A stretch of 64,000 bases of DNA from Platanthera guangdongensis (Eukaryota; Streptophyta; Magnoliopsida; Asparagales; Orchidaceae). This document shows positions 47,146 through 59,554 of this stretch, piece by piece; position 1 is the stretch's first letter; every line of letters begins with the position of its first letter. The stretch lies in NCBI GenBank assembly GCA_039583875.1, contig CM077157.1, positions 70,990,346 to 71,054,345 of the forward strand, given 5' to 3'. Below the pieces are notes generated by a model. It was not told the origin of the DNA, searched no databases, and saw only the letters and a program-made list of their open reading frames with translations. Both the position numbers and the translations under genes were made by a program.

Positions 47146-48669
47146 TTAAGTATAATAGAATAAGACAACACACATTCCTACTTTACTAGAATAACAGCTC
47201 TCATAATTCTTATCAAGAGTTATGGAGATGTGGTAGAAGAGAAGAAAGTGACACTCAAAATATTCAAAACCCTTACCCAAAAATACTCTTCTGTGATAAC
47301 TGCCATAGAAGAAGCAAAAGACGTCAATGCTCTCTCCATCAATGATCTCATGAGATCACTTTAAGCTCACGAGGAAAGAATGAAGAGGTTTGAGCACCAA
47401 AACCTGGAGTAAAATTTTTAAAGCCAACTTCTTATTCAGAAGAATAAATCCTTCATAGAGCCTACAAAGAAAAAAAACTCCAAGTATCATCAAAGACCTT
47501 ACCTTTTTTGAGTCCTTTGCAGAAGAAATAATCATGAAAATATGATTGCTTTTATAAGTGCAAAAGATGTCCTAAGCCTACTCATTTTTCCAAATAATGC
47601 CCTCATCGACAGAAAAGAAACATCCAGCAACCCGAGGAAGCAAAGTTCAGTAAGCAGGAGGGGGATGAGGACTTTGTGTTCTACACATGTAACAACAATG
47701 GTGCATCCTTGGATGACATGTAGTACCTAGATCACGGGTGCTCAAATCACTTGATAAATAACAAATCAGCATTAATTCAATTTGATGAAACTGCACAATC
47801 TCAAGTTGTGTTTGGTGATGGAACTACAAAGGCCATAAGTAGGAAAGGCACTATTGCTGTTAGATCTAAGTCTGACCACTACAAACACATCTTTGAAGTT
47901 CAGTATGTCCCTGAACTTGCCCAAAACCTGTTGAGCGTGGGACAATTACACAAGAAAGGTTACAAATTGATTTTTGATGATCATAATTGCACAATTATAG
48001 ACATAGCCACTTCCCAGGTTGTCACCATAATTGCCATATCAGCCCACATGGTGTTTCCCGTGACTCTACAGTATGAAGAAAGAAATATGAGAGTTGAAGC
48101 CTAGAAGACAACAGATATTTGGTATTGCCAGTTTAGCCATCTCAACATTCCTGATCTAATAAAACTCCAAAATAAGAACCTGGTAAGGGGACTGTTAGGA
48201 ATTCAGAACAATGGCAAAGTGTGCCATGAATGTGTAATGAGCAAAATAAACAAGCTTTCACATCCTCAGTCCTCCCAAAGGAAAACCTCGAAGCCACTGT
48301 AACTTGTGCATGTCGATATCTGGGGACGTGCCAGAACACCTTCCCTCTCTGGTAAGCATTATTACTTACTCATTATAGATGATTACACAATAATGATGTG
48401 GGTCTACATCCATGAACACAAGTCTGATGCATTCTTAAAATTCAAAATATTAAAAGCCCAAGCAGAGAATGTTGTTGCTGCATGAATCAAGACCCTGAGA
48501 ATAGAAAGAGGAGGTGAATTTCTCATTAATGCATTCATCAGCTTCTGCCAGGAGCATGGAATTCACCGTGAACTCACTGTTAAAGGCACACTTGAGCCGA
48601 ATGGAATTGCCGAGAGACAAAACAGAACAATCATTGTAATGGTTAAGTGCATGCTACTCAAGTCAAAAT
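47146..48669 (+). pseudogene. Copia gag-protease-integrase fragment
   Basis: The gag end (about 47215-47400) reads KSYGDVVEEKKVTLKIFKTL. A zinc motif near 47560 reads CKRCPKPTHFSK and has a stop just before the last Cys. The protease site near 47727 reads YLDHGCSNHL, so DSG has become DHG. ORF 47751-48104 continues the protease and its C-terminal side (VPELAQNLLSVGQLHKKGY). Integrase follows with CHECVMSK, HVDIWG (Asp), RIERGGEF (Asp changed to Glu) and NGIAERQNRT (Glu). It is cut at 48669 by the Sire-C LTR, so the rest of pol should lie beyond the right window edge. Confidence 0.8.
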
Positions 48670-49249
48670 TGAAAGTCTTTGTTTTCAAGCTAGCTAACAA
48701 TCTAGAGGTGGGGGGGGGGAGTGAATATGTTTTCTAGTTTTTATTAGTATTATAAACTTAGTGTGTAATTAGTTAGTAGATTACAGCCTTCAAGACAAAC
48801 TACAAAAACACGCATAGAATTTATAATGGTTCCCCAGATATGTGTACATTCACTCTCCTCCCACCTTTCTAACTTCTTTTTAGACAAGGCACTTCTCCAA
48901 AAACGCTGCTCCAAAGAGCTTACACCTCTAATCCCTCAGAATCTCTCAGTCTCCTCCAAGACTTACAACTTAGGCATAAAGCCCTACCTTAGAGAAAACT
49001 TCTCCTACAACTCAGAGATCAAATGATCACCTACCTCAGACTTGAATCCAAGTCCTATAGCTCAGGCTATGGAGGATAGCCCAACCTCTGAGAGAATGAC
49101 TCTCCTACATCTCAGGCACATGGCCCTACCTCAGATCCAAATTTGGATCCTACACTCAAACCCAAAGGACCTACACTTATAGAGTATGACTCTCATACAA
49201 CTCAGACAAAACTGCCCTACTTCATGCTCAAAAGCTCTACGCTCAGATC

Positions 49250-50036
49250 TGATAAAAGTAGGCGGTTTGATATCTAGTTCGGGCGGTCTGGCGGTTTGTC
49301 CTGGCTGCCTGTACAGTCGGCTTCGTGGCGGTTTGTCATAGTGAGCTGTAGTGATGTTTGTTCAGTGGTCTAGTTCAAGAAGTAGTTTCTCCTTAGCCGT
49401 ATCGGACTGGTGTTTAACTGCATCATTGGCTTGGTAGGGAGCCACAATGATCTGGTTGTTGGGAGTTACAGTGATTTAGTGGTTTGTCACAGCGGTCTGG
49501 TTAAGCCGGAGCTGTCTGCATGAAGGCACATTGGTTTTTTGGAGTGTAGCTATATCGGTCTGGCAGGAGTTCGTACCTGCGATTTGGGTGGAAGCCGCAA
49601 TGGTCTTGAATAGTCCTAGTGGTCTAGTTGAAGCTGTAGTATAATAATAGTGATTAGCCGCATAACGGTCTGGTGGAAACCAGCAGTGTGCAGTCTAGTG
49701 GCTTGTAGCAGCTTCAGCCTAGGGATTAGCCACACTGCGGTCTGTTGGCTATCCGCAGGTGCGGCTTATCGGATTGTCTGGCGGTTTTGTACAGATAATG
49801 GTGGTCTTCACTTATAACTAGAGAATGTAATATTGTATTCTATGTAGTGCGCGGTTTGTGTATGTCAAACCGTACAAGCCGTGCGGTTTGTATTTGGTCC
49901 CACATCGTTTATTCTATTCTCTCACCTCCCCCATTTTTTATAAATAAGGGGGAATACCTATGTATTATTCAACTTTTTGGAGCAATAAAATTTCCTGTTA
50001 TTTACCTCTTGTCCTTTTTTCTTCTCATTTTTCACA
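49250..50036 (+). repeat. 5' LTR of the nested Copia element
   Basis: It starts TGATAAAAGTAGG and ends TTTTTCACA. It contains many GCGGTTTG and GCGGTCTGG repeats. TATAAATAAGG near 49939 could be a TATA box. Confidence 0.9.
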
Positions 50037-50047
50037 TGGTATCAGAG
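50037..50047 (+). promoter_or_regulatory. Primer-binding site of the nested Copia element
   Basis: TGGTATCAGAG directly follows the 5' LTR and matches the initiator-methionine tRNA site. Confidence 0.88.
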
Positions 50048-50528
50048 GAAAATCGATCCTTTGCTCAGTAGTGTTTGCAGTTTCTTTTGTAAACTGCGTG
50101 ATTTCTTTCCTTTTGATCGCGCGGTTTGCACCTTGTTCGCGCGATCTCTTTCTCTTCTTTCTTTTTGTGCGGCTTCTCCGCCTCTGTGTCGCAGCATTTT
50201 TCTTGGTGCTGGTGTGTTGACATAGAGACTGGGCGGCTTGTTTTCCTTGTTCGCACGGCTTCTATTCAGTCAGTGCGGTTTCCCTCCCTGCCCTCCCTTG
50301 CTTCTTTTTCTCCTGTCGCAGTTTCCTTATCCGCGTTCTTCTCCTCCTCCTTTCTTTTCTTGTTGTGGTTTCTCTAACCGCTCCGGTTTTCGCCTCTAAG
50401 GACGATTTCTTACGGTTTCTTCCTTGCTAACCGCCTTTTGGTTGTGGCTTCTTTCTTGTCGCTGGTGTGTGTCACTTTGACCGGGCAGTCTCCTTAGTCT
50501 CTCTGTATTCTTCTTTGTTTGTGCTGGC

Positions 50529-53500
50529 TTGTTTCTAACTGTGCGGTTAGTTTGTATGCTTTCTGGTTTCTTCTTTTGGATGGCTTCCCTTCTCTCTTCT
50601 ACAACTCGTGCTCTTGTGGCCTCCTCTGATAAGTGGCTTATTGACTCTGGTGCCACTTTTTACATGACTGGCAACTCTCATTTATTTTCTTCTTTGCTTG
50701 AACAAAACAGAATGTCTCCTGTTGTTATTATTGATGGGACTTCTGCTCTTGTGCATGGTGTTGGCACTGTACGTCTCTCTTCAACCTTGCTGCTAGAGGA
50801 CACTCTTTATGTTCCTACGTTCCCTTGCAATTTACTCTCTATTCATGCTCTTTGCACTAAGTTAAATTGCACTGTTACTTTTATGGGTTCCACCTGCTCC
50901 TTCTCGGATTTTGTCTCCAACGATACGATTGCTACTGGGACTGCCAATGGTGGTCTCTTTTTTCTTGACCAAGTTGTTGCTCTTTCTGCTTTTTCATCTC
51001 TTCAGCAGTGGCATCGTCATCTTGGCCACCCTCCTTCTCATCTCATTAAACAGCTTCTTCTGTATCTCCCTCCGGAGAATACTCCTTTGAATTGTGAAGA
51101 CTATCAATTTGGCAAACATCATCGCTCTTCTTTTCTAGTGCGCTGTGGACATAATTCTTCGAGTCCTTTTGAACTTGTTCATTCTGACATATGGGGTCCT
51201 TCTCCTACTGTCACTATTGGTAGAGGTAGTTTATACTTTGTCACTTTCATTGATGATTTCTCAAGGTGTACTTGGTTGTATCTCCTGAAAGATCGTTCTG
51301 AACTTTACACTGTGTTTATCGCCTTTTATCATGTGATCTTGACACAGTTTTAGGTGCCTATTCAAGTTCTTCGAACTGATAATGCAAAGGAATATGTCAG
51401 CAAACAATTTTTTGAATTTTATGCGAACCATGGTTTGATTCATCAAACTTCTTGCCACGATACTTCTCAACAAAATGGCCTTGCTGAACGCAAAAATCTT
51501 CTTCTCTTGAATGTTGCTCGCATCCTTCTAATACAAATGAATGTATCTCGGTCCTATTGGAGTCATGTTGTTCTTCTCTCCTACTATCTCATTAATCGGA
51601 TACCCTCATCTGTCCTTTACGAAATGACTCCCTTTTCCATTATGTATCCCTCACCCGATCCCTTTCCTTTGCCTCTTAAGGTTTTTGGTTATACAACGTT
51701 TGCTCACATACCTTCTCCTGGTCGTGACAAAATTTCTCCACGTTCTGTTAAGTGCAAATTCCTTGGTTATTTTCCCACTCAGAAGGGCTATGGCTGTTTT
51801 GATCCTCTTCTATACAAACAGTATGTTTTTGCACATATTACCTTCTTTGAAGATACACTGTATTTTTCTGCCAATTCTTATCTCTTGCCTGTTGATACTT
51901 CTTCTTCAGTGCATATTATCTTGACACCTTCGCCTGAGCTAGTTCTTTCAACTTCTACTCTTGTTGCTCCGTCTCTTTCGCTGGAGCCTACTGTGTTGCC
52001 CTTGGTGCCCTCTGTGCCTGTTCCAGAGCCTCTTCTTTCTTTTGATAGTACATTGCCTCCTCCTGTTGATAATGATCTTGATCTTCCTATTGCCCTATGG
52101 AACGGCGCTCGACAATGTACTATTCATCTGATTGGTGTTATTGTCTCATATTCTCAGCTTTCCCGCAGTGGCAAGAGTTTTGCTCTTGCTATTTCCTCTA
52201 CTGACATCCCCAAAACATATCAAGAAGCTCTTGCTCTTCCTCAGTGGAAAGCTGCTATGGATGAGGAAATGAAAACGTTGACAGAGAGAGAGACTTGGAC
52301 TCTTGTCCCCCCCCCACCTCTGGGAACAGATGTAGTTGGTTGTCGGTGGGTCTTTGTGATTAAGTATCTTCCATATGGCTCTGTTGATCATTATAAGGCA
52401 CGACTTATTGCAAAAGGGTTTACTCAGACATATGTAGTTGATTTTTTTGATACTTTTCTCCCATTGCCTGTATCAACACATTATGTATTCTCTTTTTTGT
52501 GACTGTTAATAGAGACTGGGAGATGTCTCAGTTAGATGTGAAGAATGCTTTTCATTATGGTGATTTGCAAGAGGTGGTCTACATAGAGCAACCTCCTGGT
52601 ATGTTGCTCCAGGGGAGCCTCAAGTATTCAAGCTTTGGAAGGCGATCTATGGTTTGAAGTAGAGTCCGTGAGCTTGGTTTGAAAAGTTTAGTGCAATTGT
52701 TTCTCTTATCGGGTTTAGTCAAAGCTTTACTGATCATTCCCTGTCTATACGCATTACTGCTAAAGACCTTGTGGGTTTTGTTGTTTATGTTAAAGATATT
52801 CTTTTAACTTGTGATGATAAAGAGGGTGTTGATCTTGCCAAATGACATCTTTGGCAACATTTTGTTACTAAGGATATGGGATCTCCGAAGTAATTTTTGG
52901 GAATTGAGATTTCACGTAAGAAGAACTCGGTGGTTCTTTTACAGCGCAAGTATGCGCTAGATCTCTTAAAGGAGGCAGGTCTTCTTGGCATGAAACCTGC
53001 TCGTTGTCCGATAGCGCTTGGCGATGATAAAGGGTGGACTGATGATTCCCCGCTTCTTCTAGATTTTACTATATAAAGGCGGCTTGTAGGAAAACTTATA
53101 TATCTGACTGTTACTAGACTAGATATCTGTTATGCTATTAGGAAAGTCACTCAGTTTATGTATAGTCCTAGAGAGTGTCATCTTCGATCTGCTATGAAAA
53201 TTTTGGAGTATGTGAAAGGGTCTGCACGAAAGGGCTTGTTGTTTCAGAAGAATGGTCACTTGAAAATTGAAGCATATTCTGATTCCAGCTATGTTGATAA
53301 CAAGGAGAATATAAAGTCTACATCAAGTTTTTGCACCTTTGTAGGAGGAAACCTTATTAGCTGGAAAAGCATGAAACAAGCAGTGGTTTCAAGGTCGAGT
53401 GCTGAAGCAGAGAATAGGAGCATGGACTCGACTACCTGCGAGTTGAAATGGCTACAGTCACTTATGCTTGACTTGGGAGAAGTCTACGACCATCCTCTTC

Positions 53501-53700
53501 TTATATTCTGTGATAACAAATCCGCTATTTACATAACGAAGAATCCTATCTTTCATGAGAGGATAAAGCACATTAAGCTGGATTGTCATTTTATTTGAGA
53601 GAGGTATTGAAGAATCAGATCTGTACTCCCTTCGTCACTTCTGATAAAGAACTGGCAGACTTATTCCCAAAACTAATTTCTCCTTCAGATATTTGTAGCA
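50529..53700 (+). pseudogene. pol: Copia pol: protease, integrase, RT, RNase H
   Basis: ORF 50529-51353 holds the protease site WLIDSGATFYMTG, intact, then the GAG-pre-integrase stretch WHRHLGHPPSHLIKQ. Next come CEDYQFGKH (second Cys of the zinc site changed) and HSDIWGPSP, the first integrase Asp. After one TAG (51351-51353), ORF 51354-52502 has RTDNAKEY (Asp), SQQNGLAERKN (Glu) and the integrase tail. RT begins at about 52215 (YQEALALPQWKAAMDEEM, GCRWVFVIKYL). RT then breaks into several frames; its active site near 52790 reads YVKDI instead of YVDDI. RNase H (53158-53598) has YSDSSYVDNKE, SSAEAENRSM and CDNKSAI. The product cannot be active in RT. Confidence 0.88.
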
Positions 53701-53731
53701 AGCTGGGCATGATTGATATATACGATCCAGC

Positions 53732-53742
53732 TTGAGGGGGAG
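53732..53742 (+). promoter_or_regulatory. Polypurine tract of the nested Copia element
   Basis: TTGAGGGGGAG is directly followed by TGTTAGAAG at 53743. Confidence 0.8.
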
Positions 53743-54529
53743 TGTTAGAAGTTGGTGGTTTGATATCTATTTCTAGCGGTTTGACGGTTTGTCCTGGAAG
53801 CCTATCCAGTCGGCCTCCTGGCAGTTTATCTCAGCAAGCTGTAGGGATATTCATTCAGTGGTCTGGTTCAAGCCGCAGTTTCTCCTTAGCCGCATCAGAC
53901 TGGTTTTTAACCACAACATTGGCTTAGTAGGGAGCCGTAGCGATCTGCCCGTTGGGCGCTATAGCAGTTTAGTGGTTAATCACTGTAGTCTGGTTAAGCC
54001 ACATCTGCCTGCATGAAGCCGCATTGGTTGTCTGGAGTGTAGCTATATCGGTCTGGCAGGAGTACGTAGCTGCGGTTTGGGTGGAAGCCACAGTGGCCTT
54101 GCATAATACTAGCGGTCTGGTTAAAACCACAACAGAGGAATAGTGATTAGCCACCCAGTGGTCTGGTGGCAATAGACAGTGTTCGGTCTAGTGGCTTGTA
54201 GCAGCATCAGCCTAGGGTTTAGCCGCACTGCGGTCTGTTGGCTACCCACAGGTGCGGTTTATCGGGTTGTCTGGCTGGTTTGTATAGATAGTGGCGTTCT
54301 TCACTTGTAACCAGAAAATATAATGTTGTATTTTATGTAGTGTGCGGTTTATGTATGTCAAACCGCACAAGCTGGGCGGCTTGTATTTAGTCCCACATAA
54401 TGTATCGTATTCTCTCACCTCCTCCATTTTCTACAAATAAGTGGGCATACATATGTATTATTCACCTTTTTGGAGCAATAAAATTTCCTGTTATTTACCT
54501 CTTGTCCTTTTTTCTTCTCATTTTTCACA
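53743..54529 (+). repeat. 3' LTR of the nested Copia element
   Basis: 787 bp, the same length as the 5' LTR. It starts TGTTAGAAGTTGG and ends TTTTTCACA. Substitutions against the 5' copy are common by eye, so the insertion is older than that of the Tekay element. Confidence 0.9.
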
Positions 54530-55314
54530 AGATCCATATAGGATCCTACCTCAGGTACAAAGCTCCTACACTTAAATCCAAAATTGGATCCTACACAAAG
54601 ACAAATATGCTCTACCTCAGGCCAAAGGCCTTTTAACTCAGATCCAAAAGGATTCTACCAAAATTAAATTGGTTTGTGTTAATTTGACACAGAGATATTT
54701 CTCTGTGGCTACTTCTTGAGTTGAGTTATCTCAGCCCTAACAATCTTCACAGCAGCAAGATAACGATCTTCAGTAAATTGCTTCCTCTGCTGGAAGTATC
54801 TCAAAAATATGTTTCTGAACTTGCTATAGAAGACTGAGGAATTGACTGATCTTGTGTTTTTTTCAAACAGCTAACCTGAACCTGCAAAAACCTGAAGGCT
54901 CTTCTTCTCATACCTTATCAGAAGCAATGTAAACTTGTTGTAGTAGAAGAAATTGCTACAACTATCTGGAATGAACTTTTTGGTTCAGCTCGAACGACTT
55001 CAAGCTTTTAGCTCTACAATAATGGCGAGGAAAATGAAGTCCAGTCGCAACTTTTTGAAAAGAATGAAACACTAAATGTTAAGTTCTTCCATCTAAAGAT
55101 GTCCCTTTTTTATCTTACCCTGATTAACGGCTCTAAGAAGTAGTGGGGACCACTTACAGTTATAGTTGACACTTGCTTCAACGAAAGAAGACGTACAGTA
55201 GTCTTTCGGCACAATTTGGCGTGTTTTGTAGCATTCCAGCTAGTAATTTGAACTCTATTGACTTTTGTTGACTTTAGCTGACGTCATCAGTTTTGGACTT
55301 CGCCAATTTCTTAA

Positions 55315-56010
55315 ATTCACTCCAGGCATTGAGTGCGTTGAGTGAAAAGGCCTTCACTCAACGAATCTGGACTTAGAACAATTCTTTTGCTTCCTCAAGC
55401 ATTGAGTGCGTTGAGTGAACAAGCTTCACTCAATGCCAAAACCCTTAGTCAACTATCTGGACCATTCTGCATCTGAGGCGATGAGAGCGTTGAGTGAACT
55501 GTCTTCACTCAACGCCTCTGGACTTGGCTGCAACTTCTTTGTCTACGAGGTGCTGAGAGCATTGAGTGAAGCTTCATCACTCAATGCTTTTGACTTAGAC
55601 GTAATTTCGACTTGTCAATCTAGTGGGCTTTGACAATCCTGTCTTTACTCAGGGCTTTTGCTGTCTGGCATTGAGTGAACTGGCTTCACTCAACGCATCT
55701 TGATTTAGCCGCTTTTTCAGCTTGTCAATGTCGAGGCTTTGACAAACACAGCTATACTTGATGCCTTGTGATATATGGCATTGAGTGAACTGCCTTTACT
55801 CAATGCTTGTGGATTTAGCCGCAGAATAGCTTTGCTGACTACATGGCTTTGACTGTCCACAACTCCAATCAGCGCTTTTGACATCTAACGTTCAGTGAAC
55901 TGACTTTACTCAATGCTTGTGTACTTAAGGCGATTTTTAGCCTCTCCACTAACATTCCATGGCATTTGGCATTGAGCGAACTGGCTTCACTCAACGCTTG
56001 CGTACTTAGA
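55315..56010. repeat. GAGTGAA...TTCACTCAACGC hairpin array in the Sire-C LTR
   Basis: About nine units of GCATTGAGTGAACTGGCTTCACTCAACGC type are spaced 55-90 bp apart. Each is followed by GACTTAG/GATTTAG. They are equivalent to 7190-7690 and 33385-34110. Confidence 0.8.
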
Positions 56011-56214
56011 CAGATTTCCATCTCTCCACTTCTTTACTTTGTGACCACCTATCATATCACTTGGAATACTTGTCCTATCAATGTTACAAGGACTAACTTG
56101 CATGGATGAACTTGAATATATGTCAAATACAACTTTGTGTATATCATTAACATGTTTGACTTCAACAAATCTGACTTCTACAAGTCTAGGACATTGTGGG
56201 CAATGGACCCAACA

Positions 56215-56232
56215 ATCTCCCCTTATTTGACG
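56215..56232 (-). promoter_or_regulatory. Polypurine tract of Sire-C
   Basis: On minus, GTCAAATAAGGGGAGAT precedes TGTTGGG, as in the two sister elements. Confidence 0.78.
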
Positions 56233-56449
56233 AAGTCAAAACCCTCAATAAAAATTCTGAGTCAATGACATACACTAACATATTCATCAATAAAACATTA
56301 ACTTGGAGAACTTATAACAAGAGAACAAGTTATAGTTACCACACTTTCTTGCCTGCAGAGTGATCATCATCACACCTGCTCCCCTGAATTGCTATTACCT
56401 AGTCTTGATCATTTTGATCATTTCCATCTCATATCCTTCTCCTATCCTC

Positions 56450-56515
56450 TGATACCACTTGTATTTGATACCACTTGCATCCATGATACCACTTGTATCC
56501 TTGATAACACTTATA
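56450..56515. repeat. GATACCACTTGTATCC tandem repeat near the polypurine tract
   Basis: Four units of 16-18 bp (GATACCACTTGTATTT, GATACCACTTGCATCC, GATACCACTTGTATCC, GATAACACTTATATCC). The minus-strand form contains TGGTATCA, the core of the tRNA primer site. It lies about 230 bp upstream of the tract on minus. Confidence 0.75.
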
Positions 56516-56959
56516 TCCTCCTCATCCTATTCTCTAATACTACCTTATATCCTTCTCCTCCCCGCTTTTGAATTCTATAAATAGTCAGGGAGGTTCTGAT
56601 TATCTGCTCCCCTTTTTTCAAGTACAGATAAGCAACTCTTGCAGCAGTTGAACCATTTGAGAGTGCTGGAGGTGTGCTGCTCCTTCTCTATAGGATACTA
56701 TTTGAATCTACCACTTCAAGTGCTGGACTTACTCCCCATCAACTGAATAATCATCTGTCATGCTTCCTAATAGACACTTTAGCCTATACCTGTCTGGATA
56801 GTACTTGAACCACTAAAGGAGCATGATACCACTGAAGGTAAATAACTTGAAAAAACTTCAATTCACTGAAGGACATTTCCACCTGCAAGTAGTAGTGCAA
56901 CCTTCAACAAAGAAACAACATATGGAGCAAATGAAGCTAAACTAGGTTTAACATACCCA

Positions 56960-57867
56960 ATTCAAACTGTAAGGTGTTGAACTTTGCTTCATCTAGTGGC
57001 TTAGTGAAGATCTCAGCCACTTGCTTGTCTGTAGGGACAAACTCAAGGTTGATATCTTCACATTCCACATGCTCCCTAATGAAATGATATCTAATCTCAA
57101 TATGCTTAGTCCTGCTATGAGAGACATGATTCCTAGCAATTGAGATTGCACTAGTAGAATCACAATATAGAGGACTTCTACTTATCTAGAGGTTATAATC
57201 CTGGAGATGATGCTGGATCCACAATAACTGAGTACAGTAGCTACCTTCTGAGATGTACTCTGACTCTGCAGTTGAGATTGCAACACTTGTTTGCTTATTG
57301 CTTCACAAAGACACTAGTCTTCCTCCAAAGAATTGACAGGTTCCATAAGTGCTCTTCATGTCCTCTTTGCAGCCTATAAAATCTACATCTGAATAGCTTG
57401 TTTGTTCAAACTACCCATTTCTACGGTACCATAGGCCAAAATATGGTGTACACTTAAGATACCTCAAAATTCTCATTACAACAGAGTAGTGAGATTCTTT
57501 AGGGCTAGCCTGATACCTAACACAAACACATATACATACATGATGTCTAACCTACTTGCAGTAATATATAGAAGAGAGTCAATTATCCCTCTATATAGAG
57601 TTTGATCAACAGGTTTCCCTGCCTCATCTTTGCCTAGAGGCGTACTTGACCCCATAGAGTTGTCATGGTGGAGGTATTCTCCATACCAAAATTTTGATTA
57701 ACTCCCCGGTAAACTTAGAATGGGAAATGGATACACCATAATCAGTTTGTCTAACTTTGATTCCCAAGAAGTACTAATGTTTACCCATACTGCTCATCTC
57801 AAACTTTCCTTACATAAGTTTGGCAAACTTACTACAAAGGTTGTCATCAGTAGATCCAAAGATAATG

Positions 57868-57917
<50 letters not shown>

Positions 57918-58570
57918 ACTAGGATGATCTTACCCTTAGATTCTCTTAGGAATAGGGTCTTATCTATCTTCCCCCATGAGAATTTTTTCACAATGAGGAA
58001 GCTAGATAATGTCTCATACCAAGCTCTAGGGGCTTGCTTCAGCCCATATAGAGCTTTCCTAAGTCTATAGACAGAATCAAGTGAGTTAGGGACAACAAAA
58101 ACCTGGGGGATGCTCAACATAGACTTCTTACTTTAAGTCACCATTTATGAAGGTTGAATTCACATCCATCTAGTAGACCTTAAATCCCTTGTGTGCAATA
58201 TATGCAAGGAACAGTCAGATAGCTTCCAATCTTGCAACATGTGCAAAGGTTTGATCAAAGTCAATACCTTCTTCTTGTATGTACCTCTTTACTACTAGAC
58301 TTGCTTTGTTCTTGATTATAATGCCATTTTCATCAAGTTTATTCATGTAAATCCACTTGAATCCAATGACATTATGTCCTTATAGTCTGGGAACTAGCTT
58401 CCAGAACTTATACCTTTTAAACTGGTACAATTCCTCTTGCATTGCTACAATCCAGAATTGATCTATGTTGTCCTCTTAAAATTTCGTGGGCTCAACCTGT
58501 GACAAGAAGCTTGAATATAGTGCTGTGTTGTTACTTCTGTTGTTGGTCACCACTCCTTGGCTAGCATCTC
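56960..58570 (-). pseudogene. Sire-C reverse transcriptase and RNase H
   Basis: On minus, RT starts at the insert edge 58570. It passes [53 protein letters not shown] and DVNSTFINGDLK, with several stops. ORF 58120-57794 has VYRLRKALYGLKQAPRAWYE, IDKTLFLRESKGKIILVHIY and then a TA repeat. After the repeat the frame that fits is IIFGSTDDNLCSKFAKL, so the YVDD residues between are gone. RNase H at about 57200-56960 has YCDSTSAISIARN, HSRTKHIEIRYHFIREHV and TDKQVAEIFTKPLD. The family is Sirevirus by wording. Confidence 0.85.
57871..57915. repeat. (TA)n microsatellite at the RT active site of Sire-C
   Basis: 45 bp of pure TA between codons for ILVHIY and IIFGS on minus. The parent sequence ATATATGTNGATGAY would hold a natural TATA seed. 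Confidence 0.9.
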
Positions 58571-59554
58571 TGATTGATATTTTCTCGCATCAAGTCCGAA
58601 AACTTAATGCGGGTTAAAACTCCAAAAAGATTTACGAAGCACGGCGCCCCGAGCGATTTTATTTAAGTAGAAAAGCGGATTTGATTTTATTTAAGAAAAC
58701 GGGGCGCGCGTATTTATTTATTTGGATATAAAACTGGTTAAATCGAGTTTTAACGAAAGGAGGCAAGTGCACCTATCGTGAGTAGTACAGGATATTCCGG
58801 GTGGAATATCGAGGTCGTATTGTTCTCGGGGTCGGTTCGTTTATTTCTACTCTTCCCTGGAGGGGACTATTATTTTACCGATAATTTTATCTTGTCGGGA
58901 TATTATTTATATAAAGAAAAGGCAGAAAATAAAAATCATAATAAAGGTGGCGCCGATGAAGAGCTCAGCTCGAGGGCACCGAAAAGACATTGAACTAAAA
59001 TAAACGTTAAATAAAAAGAGCTCCTAAGTTTCTAATTAATTAGGGCGGAGACTTGGCCGTGGAGGCTCCACTAAAATGAACTCACCTATCTCTAGGACTA
59101 TCGCTCACCTGAGCATTAAGACTATTCGATCGGGCTCTCGTCCGACGAAGGATTCCTCTTAATGCCCGCATTACGCTAAGGACCCCGCTATTGGGTGGGG
59201 AACCCAATCCGGTAGAGTTGGCGCGCCTCCTCTGTCGAGGGTTAGTGCGGAACTCCATTTACCAAGGGGTGATCGGTCCATATGCACGGCCTCTCGGCTA
59301 GCTAGCATATGGACTACGGAAATAGGGCCCACACATCGATTATGTGGTCCTACGCGTCGTAAACCCCGGGCAAACCTTAAGTGATTTTTAATTAAATAGA
59401 AAAATAAGACCTTTAATTATTTAAAGGAATTTTTTCTGTCCCAATGCTCTTCGATACTGAGGGCTAAGAACGTTAGCCACTCATCGGAATGGGGACGGCA
59501 GCGATTGAAAGCAATAAAATTAAAGCAGAAAAATAAAGCAGGAAAATTAAAGCA

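Larger units (their letters stand above)
49250..54529 (+). mobile_element. Complete nested Copia element, 5280 bp, non-autonomous
   Basis: It is flanked by the 5-bp duplication AGATC (49245-49249 and 54530-54534). Two LTRs are each 787 bp, with a primer-binding site, a pol remnant and a polypurine tract. The gag is missing: 50048-50528 has no gag domain, though the sequence is pyrimidine-rich with GCGGTTTG repeats. The RT active site is damaged. Confidence 0.92.
48670..56214 (-). repeat. 3' LTR of Sire-C, split by a nested Copia element
   Basis: On minus it starts TGTTGGGTCCATTG (56214) and ends ACTTTCA (48670). The C-run tail with CCTCTAGATTGTTAGCTA is at 48710-48690. Removing the nested 49250-54529 element and one AGATC copy leaves about 2.26 kb, near the 2.4 kb of the sister LTRs. 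It holds GAGTGA/TCACTC hairpins (55320-56000) and a CTCAG-type array (48940-49245, 54535-54660). Confidence 0.8.
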
